Shown: piece after piece, positions 25,804-34,629 of the stretch
How the letters are laid out: every line of letters starts with the position of its first letter
Numbering within the stretch: the stretch's first letter is position 1
Source: Aeriscardovia sp.
Lineage (GTDB): Bacteria; Actinomycetota; Actinomycetes; Actinomycetales; Bifidobacteriaceae
NCBI GenBank assembly: GCA_017537945.1
Contig: JAFYJT010000060.1
Span: forward strand, 1 to 39,199
Direction: 5' to 3'
DNA length: 39,199 nt
Translations under genes and position numbers: made by a program
Notes under the pieces: generated by a model
Databases searched by the model: none
Seen by the model: the letters and a program-made list of their open reading frames with translations, nothing else
What the model was told of the DNA's origin: nothing

Positions 25804-27279
25804 TCATTTGCGGGAAGCGGTTTGGGGTGAGGGGGCCCTGGCTGGAGCGCCTCCGGAAGGGGGGAAATTGGAGGCGGGGCGGCCGGGCCTTTCTTCCTTT
25901 TCCTTTTCCTTGCGCTCGGCCTCTTCCTTCCTTCTAGCTTCAATGCCCTTTTTGATCTCTTCAGGGGAAAGCTTCTTAAACATCTTCCTGTCGTCAAGGA
26001 AGACGAAGAGTATTGCCGCCGCCGCCCCCACGCATATTCCCAGGATTATGGTTTTAAGCGTGAATTGGAAAACCATGTAGAAGGCTATGAGAAGAGCGAT
26101 TATGGGGACGGTGTAGCCCCCCTTCAGGCTAAAGCCGTGATTGGGGAACTTTTTATCGTGCTTGAACTTCATGACGGCCATAATGCTTGGAACGTATTGG
26201 ACAAAGGATGCGAATACGATCATGCCCACCAAAAACAGGTAGGACTGGGTAACAAGGAAGCAGCTGACGACCGTGGTTATTATTATGGCCACCCAGGGGG
26301 CCTCGAAGCGGTTCATCTTTCCAAAGAACTTTGGAAGCATGGCGTGCTCGTTAGAGAGGGAGGCCATAAGGACCGGGGTGTTGAAGCTTGTGGCGAACCC
26401 CACCCCGAAAATCGACATCAGCATGCCTATTATCACTACCACGTACCCCCAAGTCCCCACGGCCTTCCTAAAAGCCACGGCTATCGGAAGGGAGTAATTT
26501 ACCATGCTGGCCCCTAAAACGCCTATAGCAAAAAGCATCATAAGGCCGTAAAGGACGGTGACGGTTATCATGACCCCTATAAGGACCCTGGGTATGTTCT
26601 TTTCCGGATCCACCATTTGGCTGGCGGCGATGGGGATGAAGGAAAAGCCGGTAAACATATAGAAGACCACGCTAAAAGCGCTCCCAAAGTGGGAAGAAAA
26701 GGCGCCCACCCCTTTGGAAGCCGTAGCCGGGATGACCGGATGGAAGTTTGCCCCGTGCATAAAGAAGGCGGCGACCACTATGAAGAGGATTATTACGGCG
26801 ATTTTCGCTCCTGAAGAGACGTTGTCGACCCATTTGACCAGGGCGCGGCCGAAAATGTTTATAAGTCCAAAAAGCGCCACCAGCCCTATGCAGGACCAGA
26901 TGCGCACCTGGGAGTTGCCGAAGGCCGGCACGAAGGCCTGCAGGGTCGTAAAAAGGGCCACGGTTTCCGCCGCCACCGTGCAGCATCCCAGGAACCACAC
27001 GAAAATTCCGAGTTCATAGCCTACGAAGGGCCCAAAAGCGTGGTAGGAGTAAATCCAGGCCGCGCCGGCCCCTGAAAACCTGCTGGCCAGGTCCGCGTAG
27101 CAAAGGGCTATCAGGCTTACGGTTATGGCCGCGGCTATAAGGACCGCTATGCTCGTCAGATCCATGTACTGGTAAATGGTCTGGGGGAGCAGGAAGGCGC
27201 CCGAACCTATAACCCCGTTTATGCCCAAAAGGTAGATAGACCAAAACCCCAGTTGTTTTGGCTTCTTTGCAGCATTCAT
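25804..27279 (-). CDS. APC-superfamily amino acid permease
   Basis: 491 residues, about 12 TM helices over residues 10-435. TM1 reads LLGINGVIGSGAFLLP (the broken-helix GxG motif of APC transporters) and TM6 reads FYMFTGFSFIPIAASQMVDPEKNIP, typical of the family. It ends with a 60-residue cytoplasmic tail that is first very basic/acidic (EARRKEEAERKEKEKEE) and then Pro/Ser/Ala rich. The substrate is not identifiable; it differs from both the GadC-like pair and the 3567-4976 permease. Start ATG with AGAAAGAAG upstream. No decisive terminator was seen between its stop and pepC. Confidence 0.84.
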   Translation of the reverse strand: MNAAKKPKQLGFWSIYLLGINGVIGSGAFLLPQTIYQYMDLTSIAVLIAAAITVSLIALCYADLASRFSGAGAAWIYSYHAFGPFVGYELGIFVWFLGCCTVAAETVALFTTLQAFVPAFGNSQVRIWSCIGLVALFGLINIFGRALVKWVDNVSSGAKIAVIILFIVVAAFFMHGANFHPVIPATASKGVGAFSSHFGSAFSVVFYMFTGFSFIPIAASQMVDPEKNIPRVLIGVMITVTVLYGLMMLFAIGVLGASMVNYSLPIAVAFRKAVGTWGYVVVIIGMLMSIFGVGFATSFNTPVLMASLSNEHAMLPKFFGKMNRFEAPWVAIIITTVVSCFLVTQSYLFLVGMIVFASFVQYVPSIMAVMKFKHDKKFPNHGFSLKGGYTVPIIALLIAFYMVFQFTLKTIILGICVGAAAAILFVFLDDRKMFKKLSPEEIKKGIEARRKEEAERKEKEKEERPGRPASNFPPSGGAPARAPSPQTASRK

Positions 27280-27439
27280 GCAAAAATCTTCTTTCTTACA
27301 ACATGATGCCTAAAACTTCCTAATTAAATAGTTTAAAACCGCCCTGACTTTGCAATTCATATGCTTTGTCAACAGGCTAGAACTATAATGGCGCCTCGAT
27401 TGCAGAAGGATCTACCGAAAATAACAGGGCATAAAAAAG

Positions 27440-27511
27440 TACCCCCGAAGAGAATCGAACTCTTGTTGTCAGAGTGAAAGTCTGATGTCCTGACCATTAG
27501 ACGACGGGGGC
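27440..27511 (-). tRNA. tRNA-Glu (anticodon TTC)
   Basis: Minus-strand cloverleaf: acceptor GCCCCCG with CGGGGGT (one G-T end pair), anticodon stem TCAGA/TCTGA, loop CTTTCAC with TTC, T-arm AAGAG-TTCGATT-CTCTT, discriminator A, no encoded CCA. A T6 run follows directly. Confidence 0.95.
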
Positions 27512-27524
27512 AGAACCGCAAATT

Positions 27525-27553
27525 ATTTTACTAGAGGCTTGCAACCAATTCAA
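27525..27553 (-). promoter_or_regulatory. Promoter of tRNA-Glu
   Basis: On the minus strand TTGAAT (-35), 17-base spacer, TAAAAT (-10), ending 13 bases upstream of the mature tRNA. Spacing and hexamers fit a primary sigma factor. Confidence 0.65.
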
Positions 27554-27585
27554 GAGGTAAAAGGAAATCAGCCGGGAGGAAAGTT

Positions 27586-29013
27586 ATGCGGGCCCCAAAA
27601 GAAAGATGGATGGTTTACCTTGGGATAACGGCTTGCGCTATTTTGGCGGTCACTTCGACTTTTGCAAACAAGTGCATAAACGTAATGTACCCGAAAATCG
27701 CTTCAGACTTTGATGTGAGCGTAAACGCCACTGAGTGGATGACTACAGGCTACATGCTCAGCCAGGCGGTAGTGGCCGCCTCCACGGCCTACATCCTCAA
27801 AAAAGTTCATGCCAAGAAGGTGGAAATATCCGGTTGCGCGCTGTATCTTGGAGCCACAATCCTTTGCGCCCTCTCCCCTTCCTTTTCCCCCCTCGTGATC
27901 GGAAGGATCCTCCAAGGCATGGCGGTGGGCCTGGAATACCCCACTACCCTATTTTTAATCCTAACCCAGATTTCCCCCCGAAAAAGGGCTACGGCCTCCG
28001 GAATACTTGGAGGTTTAATCGGGGTGGCCGTGGCCCTGGGGCCCATATGGGCGGGCTGGCTTGAAAACTTTACAAGCTGGCGCTGGATTTTCTGGAGCCT
28101 GGTCCCCTTCGTGGCCCTCTCCCTCATCCTCACTTTCCCCTTCGTAAGAAACTCCCCCCAAGGGACCGACACCAAATTCAGCTTCCTTTCCCTGGCCCTC
28201 ATGGCCGGGGGGCTTGCGGTCCTGGACTTTGCCATTTCCTCTGCGGGCTCTTCAGGATTCAGCTGGAAGTTCTGGCTCCTTCTAGCCGTAGGCGCGGCCG
28301 TTATGGCAGCATTCGTGCTGGCGAACCGCAACGCCAAAAGGAGGCTGTTTGAACTGGATCTCTTCCTTGTTCCGGCTATAGCGTGCGGGGCCGCGATTTA
28401 CTTCCTTTCGGAGGCCGTCAACATAGGGATGCAGGCCCTAATTCCCACTTACGCACAGTATGCCTTAAAAAGCTCCCCCTTTGTTTCGGGCCTGATTTTG
28501 GCTCCGGGAAGCCTCCTAGGATCGTTTGGCGCCGTTCTGTCTGGGAAATGGGCCGACAAAAAGGGCTATGGAGCGCCCCTGTTGGCGGGCTCGGTAATGA
28601 TGTGCGTCGGAACGGCTTTGGTCTATTTCCTCCAGCCCTTCCTGAATGCCGGCATCGCCTGTTTTTTCTACATTTTCCAGAGGGTGGGGTTCGCCTTCCT
28701 GTTTACAAACACCATAACCGGAGCATGCAGCATGCTGCCCGAGTCCAAAACTCCCGACATTAACGCGATGTTCAGCGTTATAAACAACTACTCCGCTTCA
28801 GTGGGAAGCGCCCTCATGCTTTCGTCTTTTTCCCTGACAGTAGGAAGCCAGAAGGGGTTCGAAGCGGCCTTTGATGGGGGAAAAGTTTCTTTCGGGCTGG
28901 GATTCTGGCTCACTCTGGCCATGGTTGCTATAGCCGTAGTTTTCTATTTTCTTACCAGAAAAAAAAGAGCCGGCAGAGCCGGCTGGAGGAAACTAAATAA
29001 AAATCGGAGTTAG
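27586..29013 (+). CDS. MFS drug/solute exporter, DHA2 (14-TM) type
   Basis: 475 residues. The TM pattern (about 14 helices) and motifs fit the DHA2 drug:proton antiporter group: ATEWMTTGYMLSQAVV in TM2, GRILQGMAVGLEYP (TM4, where other members have GR-LQG-G-A), RKRATASGILGGLIGVAVALGPIWAGWL (motif C, GP at the TM5 kink), and SWRWIFW. It should export small hydrophobic or organic compounds using the proton gradient; the substrate is unknown. The ATG has GGGAGGAAAG upstream. Its last 18 codons overlap a hairpin plus A8 that is a terminator on the other strand. Neighbours are tRNA genes, with no partner regulator. Confidence 0.85.
   Translation: MRAPKERWMVYLGITACAILAVTSTFANKCINVMYPKIASDFDVSVNATEWMTTGYMLSQAVVAASTAYILKKVHAKKVEISGCALYLGATILCALSPSFSPLVIGRILQGMAVGLEYPTTLFLILTQISPRKRATASGILGGLIGVAVALGPIWAGWLENFTSWRWIFWSLVPFVALSLILTFPFVRNSPQGTDTKFSFLSLALMAGGLAVLDFAISSAGSSGFSWKFWLLLAVGAAVMAAFVLANRNAKRRLFELDLFLVPAIACGAAIYFLSEAVNIGMQALIPTYAQYALKSSPFVSGLILAPGSLLGSFGAVLSGKWADKKGYGAPLLAGSVMMCVGTALVYFLQPFLNAGIACFFYIFQRVGFAFLFTNTITGACSMLPESKTPDINAMFSVINNYSASVGSALMLSSFSLTVGSQKGFEAAFDGGKVSFGLGFWLTLAMVAIAVVFYFLTRKKRAGRAGWRKLNKNRS
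28959..28984 (-). terminator. Terminator of tRNA-Gly, embedded in the 3' end of the MFS gene
   Basis: On the minus strand AGCCGGC-TCT-GCCGGCT (28968-28984) is followed by C and a T8 run (28959-28966). It lies 41 bases downstream of the tRNA-Gly 3' end but inside the coding sequence of the convergent MFS gene, where the arms encode the Arg/Ala-Gly tail. Confidence 0.75.
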
Positions 29014-29024
29014 ACTTAACTATT

Positions 29025-29098
29025 TGGAGCGGATGACGGGAATCGAACCCGCGTCATCAGTTTGGAAGACTGAGACTCTACCATTGAGCTACATCCGC
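29025..29098 (-). tRNA. tRNA-Gly (anticodon TCC)
   Basis: Minus-strand cloverleaf: acceptor GCGGATG with CATCCGC, D-arm GCTC/GAGT, anticodon stem TCAGT/ACTGA, loop CTTCCAA with TCC, T-arm CGGG-TTCGATT-CCCG, discriminator T. The 3' CCA is encoded (29025-29027), unlike the other tRNAs in this window. Confidence 0.95.
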
Positions 29099-29108
29099 AA
29101 CGCTCAAG

Positions 29109-29117
29109 ATTATACCA
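29109..29117 (-). promoter_or_regulatory. Extended -10 promoter of tRNA-Gly
   Basis: TGGTATAAT on the minus strand, 10 bases ahead of the tRNA 5' end. It is the same nonamer as before tRNA-Arg. The tRNA therefore has its own promoter after the LPXTG gene ends at 29145. Confidence 0.6.
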
Positions 29118-29144
29118 CAGAGGACTACAAGCTTGTTTTAAACG

Positions 29145-32100
29145 CTACGCCCTTTTCTTCCTGTAAATGGCAAGCGCCGCCGCCGAAGCGCCGAGGAAGG
29201 CCAAAGAGAGCACGACGGCCATTATGAGCTTTAAGGGCCTGCCCCCCGTGAGGGGGAGGGAGGAAACGGGGAGGTCGCCCGCGCCTTTAACTATGTTGAA
29301 GTAGGAGACCTGACCGCTGCCGTTGTCGGGAGATTGCCCCCAATAGGCCGTAACCTGCACCAGGTTCCCGGTCTCAGAGGAGTTTGAGTTCAAATAGACC
29401 GGGAACTTCAAAGAAAATTGCTCCCCGGGCTGCACCCCTCCCCAAGCAGGAGCTGTGGTTTTGGTGGCTGCCTTCTGCCCCGATTGCTGAATCTGCTTCA
29501 GATCTTGCGGCCCAAAAGAAATATACCAACTGTCGCCGCTCTCGCCGCTTATCCATTGGGGGCCGTTATCCGGGCGTATGTTGTAGTACAGGTTGTAGTT
29601 TTGCCAATACCACAAATCGCTTCCGGCTATGAAGACATGGGTCCAGTTTGTGGTGTTATAGTTCCCCCCCGAATCGTTAGGGGATGCGGTCATGGCATCC
29701 ACGCCCTTTTCAGGCTTTATCTTTATGACCATCCTTTGGTACGCTTTAGCTTCGGCGTCGCTCGGCATGGTAATCGAAACTTGGAGGGTCTTCGTATTCC
29801 CGCTTCCTTCTCCGGCATCGTCAAGCCCCCATCCGGACACAGTATCGGCCTGGTAGTCCCCGCCTTTGGCGATGAAGTGGGTTTCGATTTGTATGGGGGT
29901 ATTGCGGAAAATTTCCAAAGACTCCTTTTCGCTTGTAAGAGCTGTGCCGGAGGAAGCCTTCCATTCGACATACCCCTCGAGCGCATTTGAAGACAAGGAG
30001 GATTCCCCGTTCAAATAGGCCCAGAGCGTGAGGGCTACAGGCTCTCCGGCTTTCAATCCGGGAGTCGTGCCCTGGGCCTGCGTCAAAGTTGCAGGCGAAA
30101 CGCCATGGGCCTCTATGTAGGAAATGTCTGCCGGATCCAAGCCAACTTCCAGCGTGGGCGAGGAGGCGCTTCCGCGTATGAAAGGCTGCGAGGGGGAGAC
30201 TGAAGGAGGATCGGGCAATGCGCTGAGGGCCACCCCTCCCACCTCTATGTCTTTCAGATCCGATCCCCCGTCTATGGTCACTCCCTCCGAGGGGGAAAGG
30301 TAAAACTTCAGGGAAGAGCCGGAGGAAGGAAGCGACGCCGAAAGCTGGAGCTTAAAGGAGTTCGCAATGCCCTTAGAGGGGGCGAAAGCCGAAGTGGAAG
30401 GGGAAGCGAAAAATTGTGTGACGACTTGACCGTCAGAATTTACGATCCCTAAGGATGAGGCGCCTCTGTGAAGGACGACGGTAGTGGAGTAAGGAGTACT
30501 GTACCAGTTTCCCGTCATTGCGTTATTAGTCGCGTACTGGATATCTCCAACCTTTATCGTCACAGGGTTGTTTTCCACCGCGTCGCTGTTGAGCTCCACT
30601 CGGAAAGTGAAAGCGAATTGCTTTCCGGGCTCTATCCCTCCCAATTCCGGCACTTTGCCTTGAGGGGAAGTCGCTGTGGCGGGAGACATCCCCGAGGGTT
30701 CAATCGAATCTTCCAGCGCGTCCCCCGGAATCGCCATAACGAAAGTCTTGGAGTCGGCTATCGGGTAGTTGTCATCGTCTGTCAGGGGGATATTTTGTAT
30801 TTGTACGCTGTGGTCGTATTGCGTTTCATTTGATAAGCCGGGAAGGGAGATCCCTGCTATCTGCATGGGTTGGTAAGACTCGTAACCCACGCCATTGTCC
30901 TGACTATCGCTGTGATAATCGATAGAAACCCCCTTTGCCACCTCGACCATGATTCCCAACGCGTGAGGGTATCTGATAAGGGTGGGGGTCGGCATAGTTA
31001 CCAGAGCCTGCATCGTGATCCACTCGTTTATAGGGTAGACGGTATTTTGAGTAACCAGGCCGTTAGGATCCAAAATTTGCAGTTTGCTTTCTTTTTGGGT
31101 CTTTTCCAGGCTGTACTTGTCCCTTTGATCGCTGGTGTCGACGGTAATTATCAGATAAGGGGCTGAGGAGGGTAAGGTAGTATTTCCGTCCGAATTTGCG
31201 TAAGACACTAGGGCCTGGTTATAAACCTGGGACACCCCGGAGTTTACAAAAGCTTGGAACGTAACGGCGAATTCGTCGCCGGGAGAAAGATCCTTCGTAC
31301 GCTTCGCCTTTGAAGATTCAGTGGCCGGCTGCATTCCGTGGCCCTCTATATAAGAAATGTCATCTGACGTCAGAACAAGGGCGTTGGAGCGGGCGTTCCC
31401 ATCGCCTTGGAGCCAGTCGCCAGTCTGGGAGCTTTTTATCTGGCACCCGGAAGGAAGATCTTTGCAAGGAATTCCGGCGACGTCAAAAGAATTTTCTATG
31501 CTCAGCCCCACGGAAGGGTAGTTCTCAAAAATGAAATCCGAATACTGCCCCTTCATTAGGGATATGTCGGGCAATTTCGTTTCAACCTGTATGGTGAACT
31601 TTTCTTGAGGCTTGAAGGAATCGGGAAAGTCATCCCTGACGAACGAAACCGAGTAAGGGGCCTCGCTAAGGTTTTGCCTGATCTTCGGATCTACCAGCCC
31701 TTTCCAAAGGACCTGCTGGCTCACTACAGGCTGGGGAGGGGTCCCATTGTTCTTTTCGACAGTCACGGTTTGGTCTGAAGACCTACTGCGCCCTAAAAAG
31801 ATTCGGGAGGTCATGGTATTTTTTGCCGTGGCCTGGGCGTTAAGCATGGCTTCAAACGTCAGGGCAAATTCCCCTCCGCGGCTTATGCCGGTTTTCGAGG
31901 CCTGCTGGGAAGAGGCGCTTGCGGGGGCGTACCCGTGGCTTTCAATGTAGGAATAAGAATCTTTCGTCAGGGAAACTTTGAAAAAGTTGCCATCCCCGCC
32001 TTTGAGGATTGGATTCCCCCCTCTCGCATCCAGTTTGGCCCCCGGAATTTCGCTGAGGGGAATCCCGGCCACTTCCAAGGGCTGGGTCAGGATGGAGGAC

Positions 32101-32390
32101 AAGTCGGAATCCTTATCCTGGACTTGGACCGTAAAGCCCTCGGAAGGCACATCGACTTCAAAAGTCAAACCGGAAGAATCCGTGGGAAGGTCGGTCTCGA
32201 CTTGGAAGGTTAAAAGCTGATCCCACCCCGAGGAGGCGGAGGAGCCGATCTGCAGGCCCTTTTGCAGAATCTGGAACTTGTTTTCAATTTCCGCATCGGC
32301 CCATGAGGAGACGCAGGGAAGAAGAAAAAGGCAAAAAGCCGACAAAGCCGCAGCAAGGGATGCAAGCTTCAACTTTTCTCTTGAAACCAT
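29145..32390 (-). CDS. Sortase-anchored surface protein with five repeated modules
   Basis: 1081 residues. N-terminal signal peptide (K-rich start, hydrophobic ALSAFCLFLLPC, probable cleavage after SSWADA). C-terminus is a classical cell-wall sorting signal: LPLTGG at 1045-1050, hydrophobic stretch to 1075, then YRKKRA. Between them about five modules of 195-216 residues repeat. Each ends with a block like SYIExHGxxPATxxS, a short linker, PGxxFAxTFxxxLNS (near 147-183, 346-383, 561-601, 756-794, 965-1001). Modules 2-5 differ strongly in sequence. It is exposed on the wall; adhesin or scaffold role is an inference. No sortase gene is in the window. Ribosome-binding site GGGGGCGG precedes the ATG. 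Confidence 0.85.
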   Translation of the reverse strand: MVSREKLKLASLAAALSAFCLFLLPCVSSWADAEIENKFQILQKGLQIGSSASSGWDQLLTFQVETDLPTDSSGLTFEVDVPSEGFTVQVQDKDSDLSSILTQPLEVAGIPLSEIPGAKLDARGGNPILKGGDGNFFKVSLTKDSYSYIESHGYAPASASSQQASKTGISRGGEFALTFEAMLNAQATAKNTMTSRIFLGRSRSSDQTVTVEKNNGTPPQPVVSQQVLWKGLVDPKIRQNLSEAPYSVSFVRDDFPDSFKPQEKFTIQVETKLPDISLMKGQYSDFIFENYPSVGLSIENSFDVAGIPCKDLPSGCQIKSSQTGDWLQGDGNARSNALVLTSDDISYIEGHGMQPATESSKAKRTKDLSPGDEFAVTFQAFVNSGVSQVYNQALVSYANSDGNTTLPSSAPYLIITVDTSDQRDKYSLEKTQKESKLQILDPNGLVTQNTVYPINEWITMQALVTMPTPTLIRYPHALGIMVEVAKGVSIDYHSDSQDNGVGYESYQPMQIAGISLPGLSNETQYDHSVQIQNIPLTDDDNYPIADSKTFVMAIPGDALEDSIEPSGMSPATATSPQGKVPELGGIEPGKQFAFTFRVELNSDAVENNPVTIKVGDIQYATNNAMTGNWYSTPYSTTVVLHRGASSLGIVNSDGQVVTQFFASPSTSAFAPSKGIANSFKLQLSASLPSSGSSLKFYLSPSEGVTIDGGSDLKDIEVGGVALSALPDPPSVSPSQPFIRGSASSPTLEVGLDPADISYIEAHGVSPATLTQAQGTTPGLKAGEPVALTLWAYLNGESSLSSNALEGYVEWKASSGTALTSEKESLEIFRNTPIQIETHFIAKGGDYQADTVSGWGLDDAGEGSGNTKTLQVSITMPSDAEAKAYQRMVIKIKPEKGVDAMTASPNDSGGNYNTTNWTHVFIAGSDLWYWQNYNLYYNIRPDNGPQWISGESGDSWYISFGPQDLKQIQQSGQKAATKTTAPAWGGVQPGEQFSLKFPVYLNSNSSETGNLVQVTAYWGQSPDNGSGQVSYFNIVKGAGDLPVSSLPLTGGRPLKLIMAVVLSLAFLGASAAALAIYRKKRA

Positions 32391-32439
32391 AATCCGCCCC
32401 CTTTGAGAACAAATGCTGATTTTGAAAGGTGCTGTTAAT

Positions 32440-32445
32440 TAAAAT
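32440..32445 (+). promoter_or_regulatory. Candidate -10 element for a leaderless pepO transcript
   Basis: TAAAAT ends 7 bases before the pepO ATG and no Shine-Dalgarno is present in AATTAAAATTGTAGTATG. Transcription starting 7 bases after the -10 would begin on the ATG. The -35 region is poor. Confidence 0.4.
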
Positions 32446-32451
32446 TGTAGT

Positions 32452-34470
32452 ATGCAAGTCAAAGCTGACAAAACTTACAGAGCCCAAGACGATTTTTATC
32501 GTTTCATAAACCACGAATGGCTGGAGACTTACACCCTCCCACCCGACAAAGCCCGCTTCGGAACTTTCGACAAGCTTGCCGAACAAAGCGACAAGGACGT
32601 GCGCGCCATTCTCGAAGATCCTTCCAACAATGCGCTAAAGTCTTCGATCCTCTACAGAAAGTTCATGGATCAGGAAGCGATTGAGGCAAAGGGAATTGAA
32701 CCTATAGCCGAATCCATAAAGGAAATTAAAGGGGCAAAGTCCATGCAGGACCTTCTTAAGGCTATGGCCCCCTTAGATTCCCTCCTGGATCTTCCTTTCG
32801 AAGTCATGGTGTTTGCGGATCCAAAAGACCCTGAGATGAACGCCGTACACGTCATGCAGGGGGGCCTCGGCCTTCCCGACGAGTCGTACTACAGGGAGCC
32901 TAGATACGCCAAGATAGTGGAAGACTATAAAAAGATGCTCTCCGCCCTTTTTTCCCTGATAGGAGAAGAAGAACCGGACAAAACGGCAGAAGCCGTGGCG
33001 GACCTTGAAACCAAAATCGCCCACTTCCACTGGGACTCGGTGCAGGTCAGGGACGACATTAAGACTTACAACCCCATGACCCGGGACGAATTTGCAGACA
33101 GGCTTTCCAATTTCAACGTCCCCGACTGGATTTCCTTCATGCAGGCGGCCTACGAGACGCACGAAATTTCCAAGAGCGTGCCCGTCAATTTCCAAAGCGC
33201 GATAGAAAAAGTCATAGTCCACGAGCCCTCGTTTTTGGATGGCCTTAACGGACTCTGGAAGTCTGAAGGGGTGGAAGCGTGGAAAGCGTGGGCCTTGGCA
33301 AGGCTCCTCACCAATTCCGCCTCCCTCCTCACCAAGGCATTCGACGAGGCGTCCTTCGACTTTTACGGCAAAGTCCTTAAGGGGCAGCCTGCCCAGAAGG
33401 AGAGGTGGAAGAGGGCGGTAGCTCTCGTGAACTCCATAACCGGCGAAGAAGTGGGGAAAATCTACGTCCAGCTCCATTTCCCACCCTCTTCCAAAGAGCA
33501 GGTAAAAGATCTCGTAGACAAGCTTTTGGAAGCCTACAAGGTTTCAATCTCCAACAGCACGTGGCTGGGGGAAGAAACCAAAGGCCGCGCTTTGGACAAG
33601 CTTTCCCTCTTCACCCCCATGATTGGATACCCCGAAGAGTGGAAGGACTACTCCGCCCTAGAAGTGGACGATTCAAAAGACCTTATGGACAACATGCGTT
33701 CTTCCTACCTCTTTTTGAGCGCCAAAGAATTTGAAAAGGCGGGAAAAAAGGTAGACAAAGGCGAATGGGAAATGAACCCGCAGACAGTGAATGCCTACTA
33801 CGAGCCCACCCTAAATGAGATAGTGTTCCCCGCCGCCATCCTCCAGGATCCCTTCTTCAGCCCCGACCGCCCAAAGAGCGCGAACTTCGGCGGCATAGGG
33901 TGCGTAATAGGGCACGAAATCGGGCACGGCTTCGACGATCAGGGAAGCTGCTACGACGGGCACGGGCGCCTCGAAAACTGGTGGACCGACGAGGACAGGA
34001 AGAATTTCAAAGCCCTTACCCAAAAGCTGATAGACCAGTATGACAAGCTCGTCCCCTTGCAGCTTGAGAAGAAGTACGCCGAGGAAGGAAAAGCGGATCA
34101 GGCGCCCCATGTGAACGGCGCCCTTACAATAGGGGAAAACATAGGAGACCTGTCCGGGGTCGACATTTCCCTTAAAGCCCTGGCCCTCCACCACGGCCTC
34201 AAAGTGGATACCTCCCAGGATCTTGCCGCCTCCCTAAAGCAAATGGGGGACGCCGAAGCCGTGTCCTTCTTCTCCACTTACGCCCTTATTTGGAGGATGA
34301 AGATAAGGGATGCGTTTGCAGAGCAGCTTTTGGCCATAGATCCGCATGCGCCCGCAGAATTTAGGACGAATCAGGTCCTCAAAAACGTGGATGCCTTTTA
34401 TTCCACTTACGAAGTAAAGCCGGGGGACGGCATGTGGCTGGATCCGGCAGACAGGGTGAGGATCTGGTAA
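32452..34470 (+). CDS. pepO: M13-family zinc metalloendopeptidase
   Basis: 672 residues, typical for bacterial PepO/neprilysin-like enzymes. Zinc site HEIGH (H488, E489, H492) within VIGHEIGHGFDDQGSCYD, third ligand E562 in GENIGDLSG with D566, and NAYYEPTLNEIVFPAAILQ upstream, which is the substrate-backbone-binding segment. There is no signal peptide or TM segment, so it is cytosolic and cleaves oligopeptides. The C-terminus ends DRVRIW, like other M13 members that end with a conserved W. It is divergently transcribed from the surface protein gene with 61 bases between starts. With PepC it supplies peptide turnover. Confidence 0.96.
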   Translation: MQVKADKTYRAQDDFYRFINHEWLETYTLPPDKARFGTFDKLAEQSDKDVRAILEDPSNNALKSSILYRKFMDQEAIEAKGIEPIAESIKEIKGAKSMQDLLKAMAPLDSLLDLPFEVMVFADPKDPEMNAVHVMQGGLGLPDESYYREPRYAKIVEDYKKMLSALFSLIGEEEPDKTAEAVADLETKIAHFHWDSVQVRDDIKTYNPMTRDEFADRLSNFNVPDWISFMQAAYETHEISKSVPVNFQSAIEKVIVHEPSFLDGLNGLWKSEGVEAWKAWALARLLTNSASLLTKAFDEASFDFYGKVLKGQPAQKERWKRAVALVNSITGEEVGKIYVQLHFPPSSKEQVKDLVDKLLEAYKVSISNSTWLGEETKGRALDKLSLFTPMIGYPEEWKDYSALEVDDSKDLMDNMRSSYLFLSAKEFEKAGKKVDKGEWEMNPQTVNAYYEPTLNEIVFPAAILQDPFFSPDRPKSANFGGIGCVIGHEIGHGFDDQGSCYDGHGRLENWWTDEDRKNFKALTQKLIDQYDKLVPLQLEKKYAEEGKADQAPHVNGALTIGENIGDLSGVDISLKALALHHGLKVDTSQDLAASLKQMGDAEAVSFFSTYALIWRMKIRDAFAEQLLAIDPHAPAEFRTNQVLKNVDAFYSTYEVKPGDGMWLDPADRVRIW

Positions 34471-34473
34471 AAC

Positions 34474-34502
34474 TTGAGAATGTATGCGCCCCTGTGTATA
34501 TT
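34474..34502 (+). promoter_or_regulatory. Promoter of tRNA-Met
   Basis: TTGAGA (-35) and TATATT (-10) separated by 17 bases, ending 11 bases before the tRNA. It lies just after the pepO stop codon. Confidence 0.65.
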
Positions 34503-34513
34503 TTTCTCAAGGA

Positions 34514-34587
34514 GGGGATGTAGCTCAGTCGGTTAGAGCGGCGAACCCATAATTCGTTGGTCCGGGGTTCAAGTCCCTGCATCCCCA
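34514..34587 (+). tRNA. tRNA-Met (anticodon CAT) with C33
   Basis: Plus-strand cloverleaf: acceptor GGGGATG with CATCCCC, D-arm GCTC-AGTCGGTTA-GAGC, anticodon stem GCGAA/TTCGT, loop CCCATAA, T-arm CGGGG-TTCAAGT-CCCTG, discriminator A, no encoded CCA. Position 33 is C instead of the near-universal U. The stem lacks the three G-C pairs of initiator tRNA, so it is elongator Met, or tRNA-Ile2 if C34 is modified to lysidine. Confidence 0.92.
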
Positions 34588-34599
34588 CTTCCTTCCATC

Positions 34600-34629
34600 C
34601 GCCCCTCGCTTTCACAGCGGGGGGCGTTT
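34600..34629 (+). terminator. Terminator-like hairpin after tRNA-Met
   Basis: CGCCCCTCGC (34600-34609) pairs with GCGGGGGGCG (34617-34626) with one G-U, loop of 7, followed only by TTT. The T-run is short, so termination may be partial. The region 34630-34780 holds no gene. Confidence 0.5.

Noticed and set aside
16882-27279. A glutamate-decarboxylase acid-resistance operon around the GadC-like genes.
   Set aside because: No gadB-like decarboxylase or glutaminase is encoded in the window.
27361-27390. TATAAT at 27384-27389 as a promoter for the MFS gene.
   Set aside because: No -35 at a proper spacing is visible and it lies about 200 bases upstream, across the tRNA-Glu gene.
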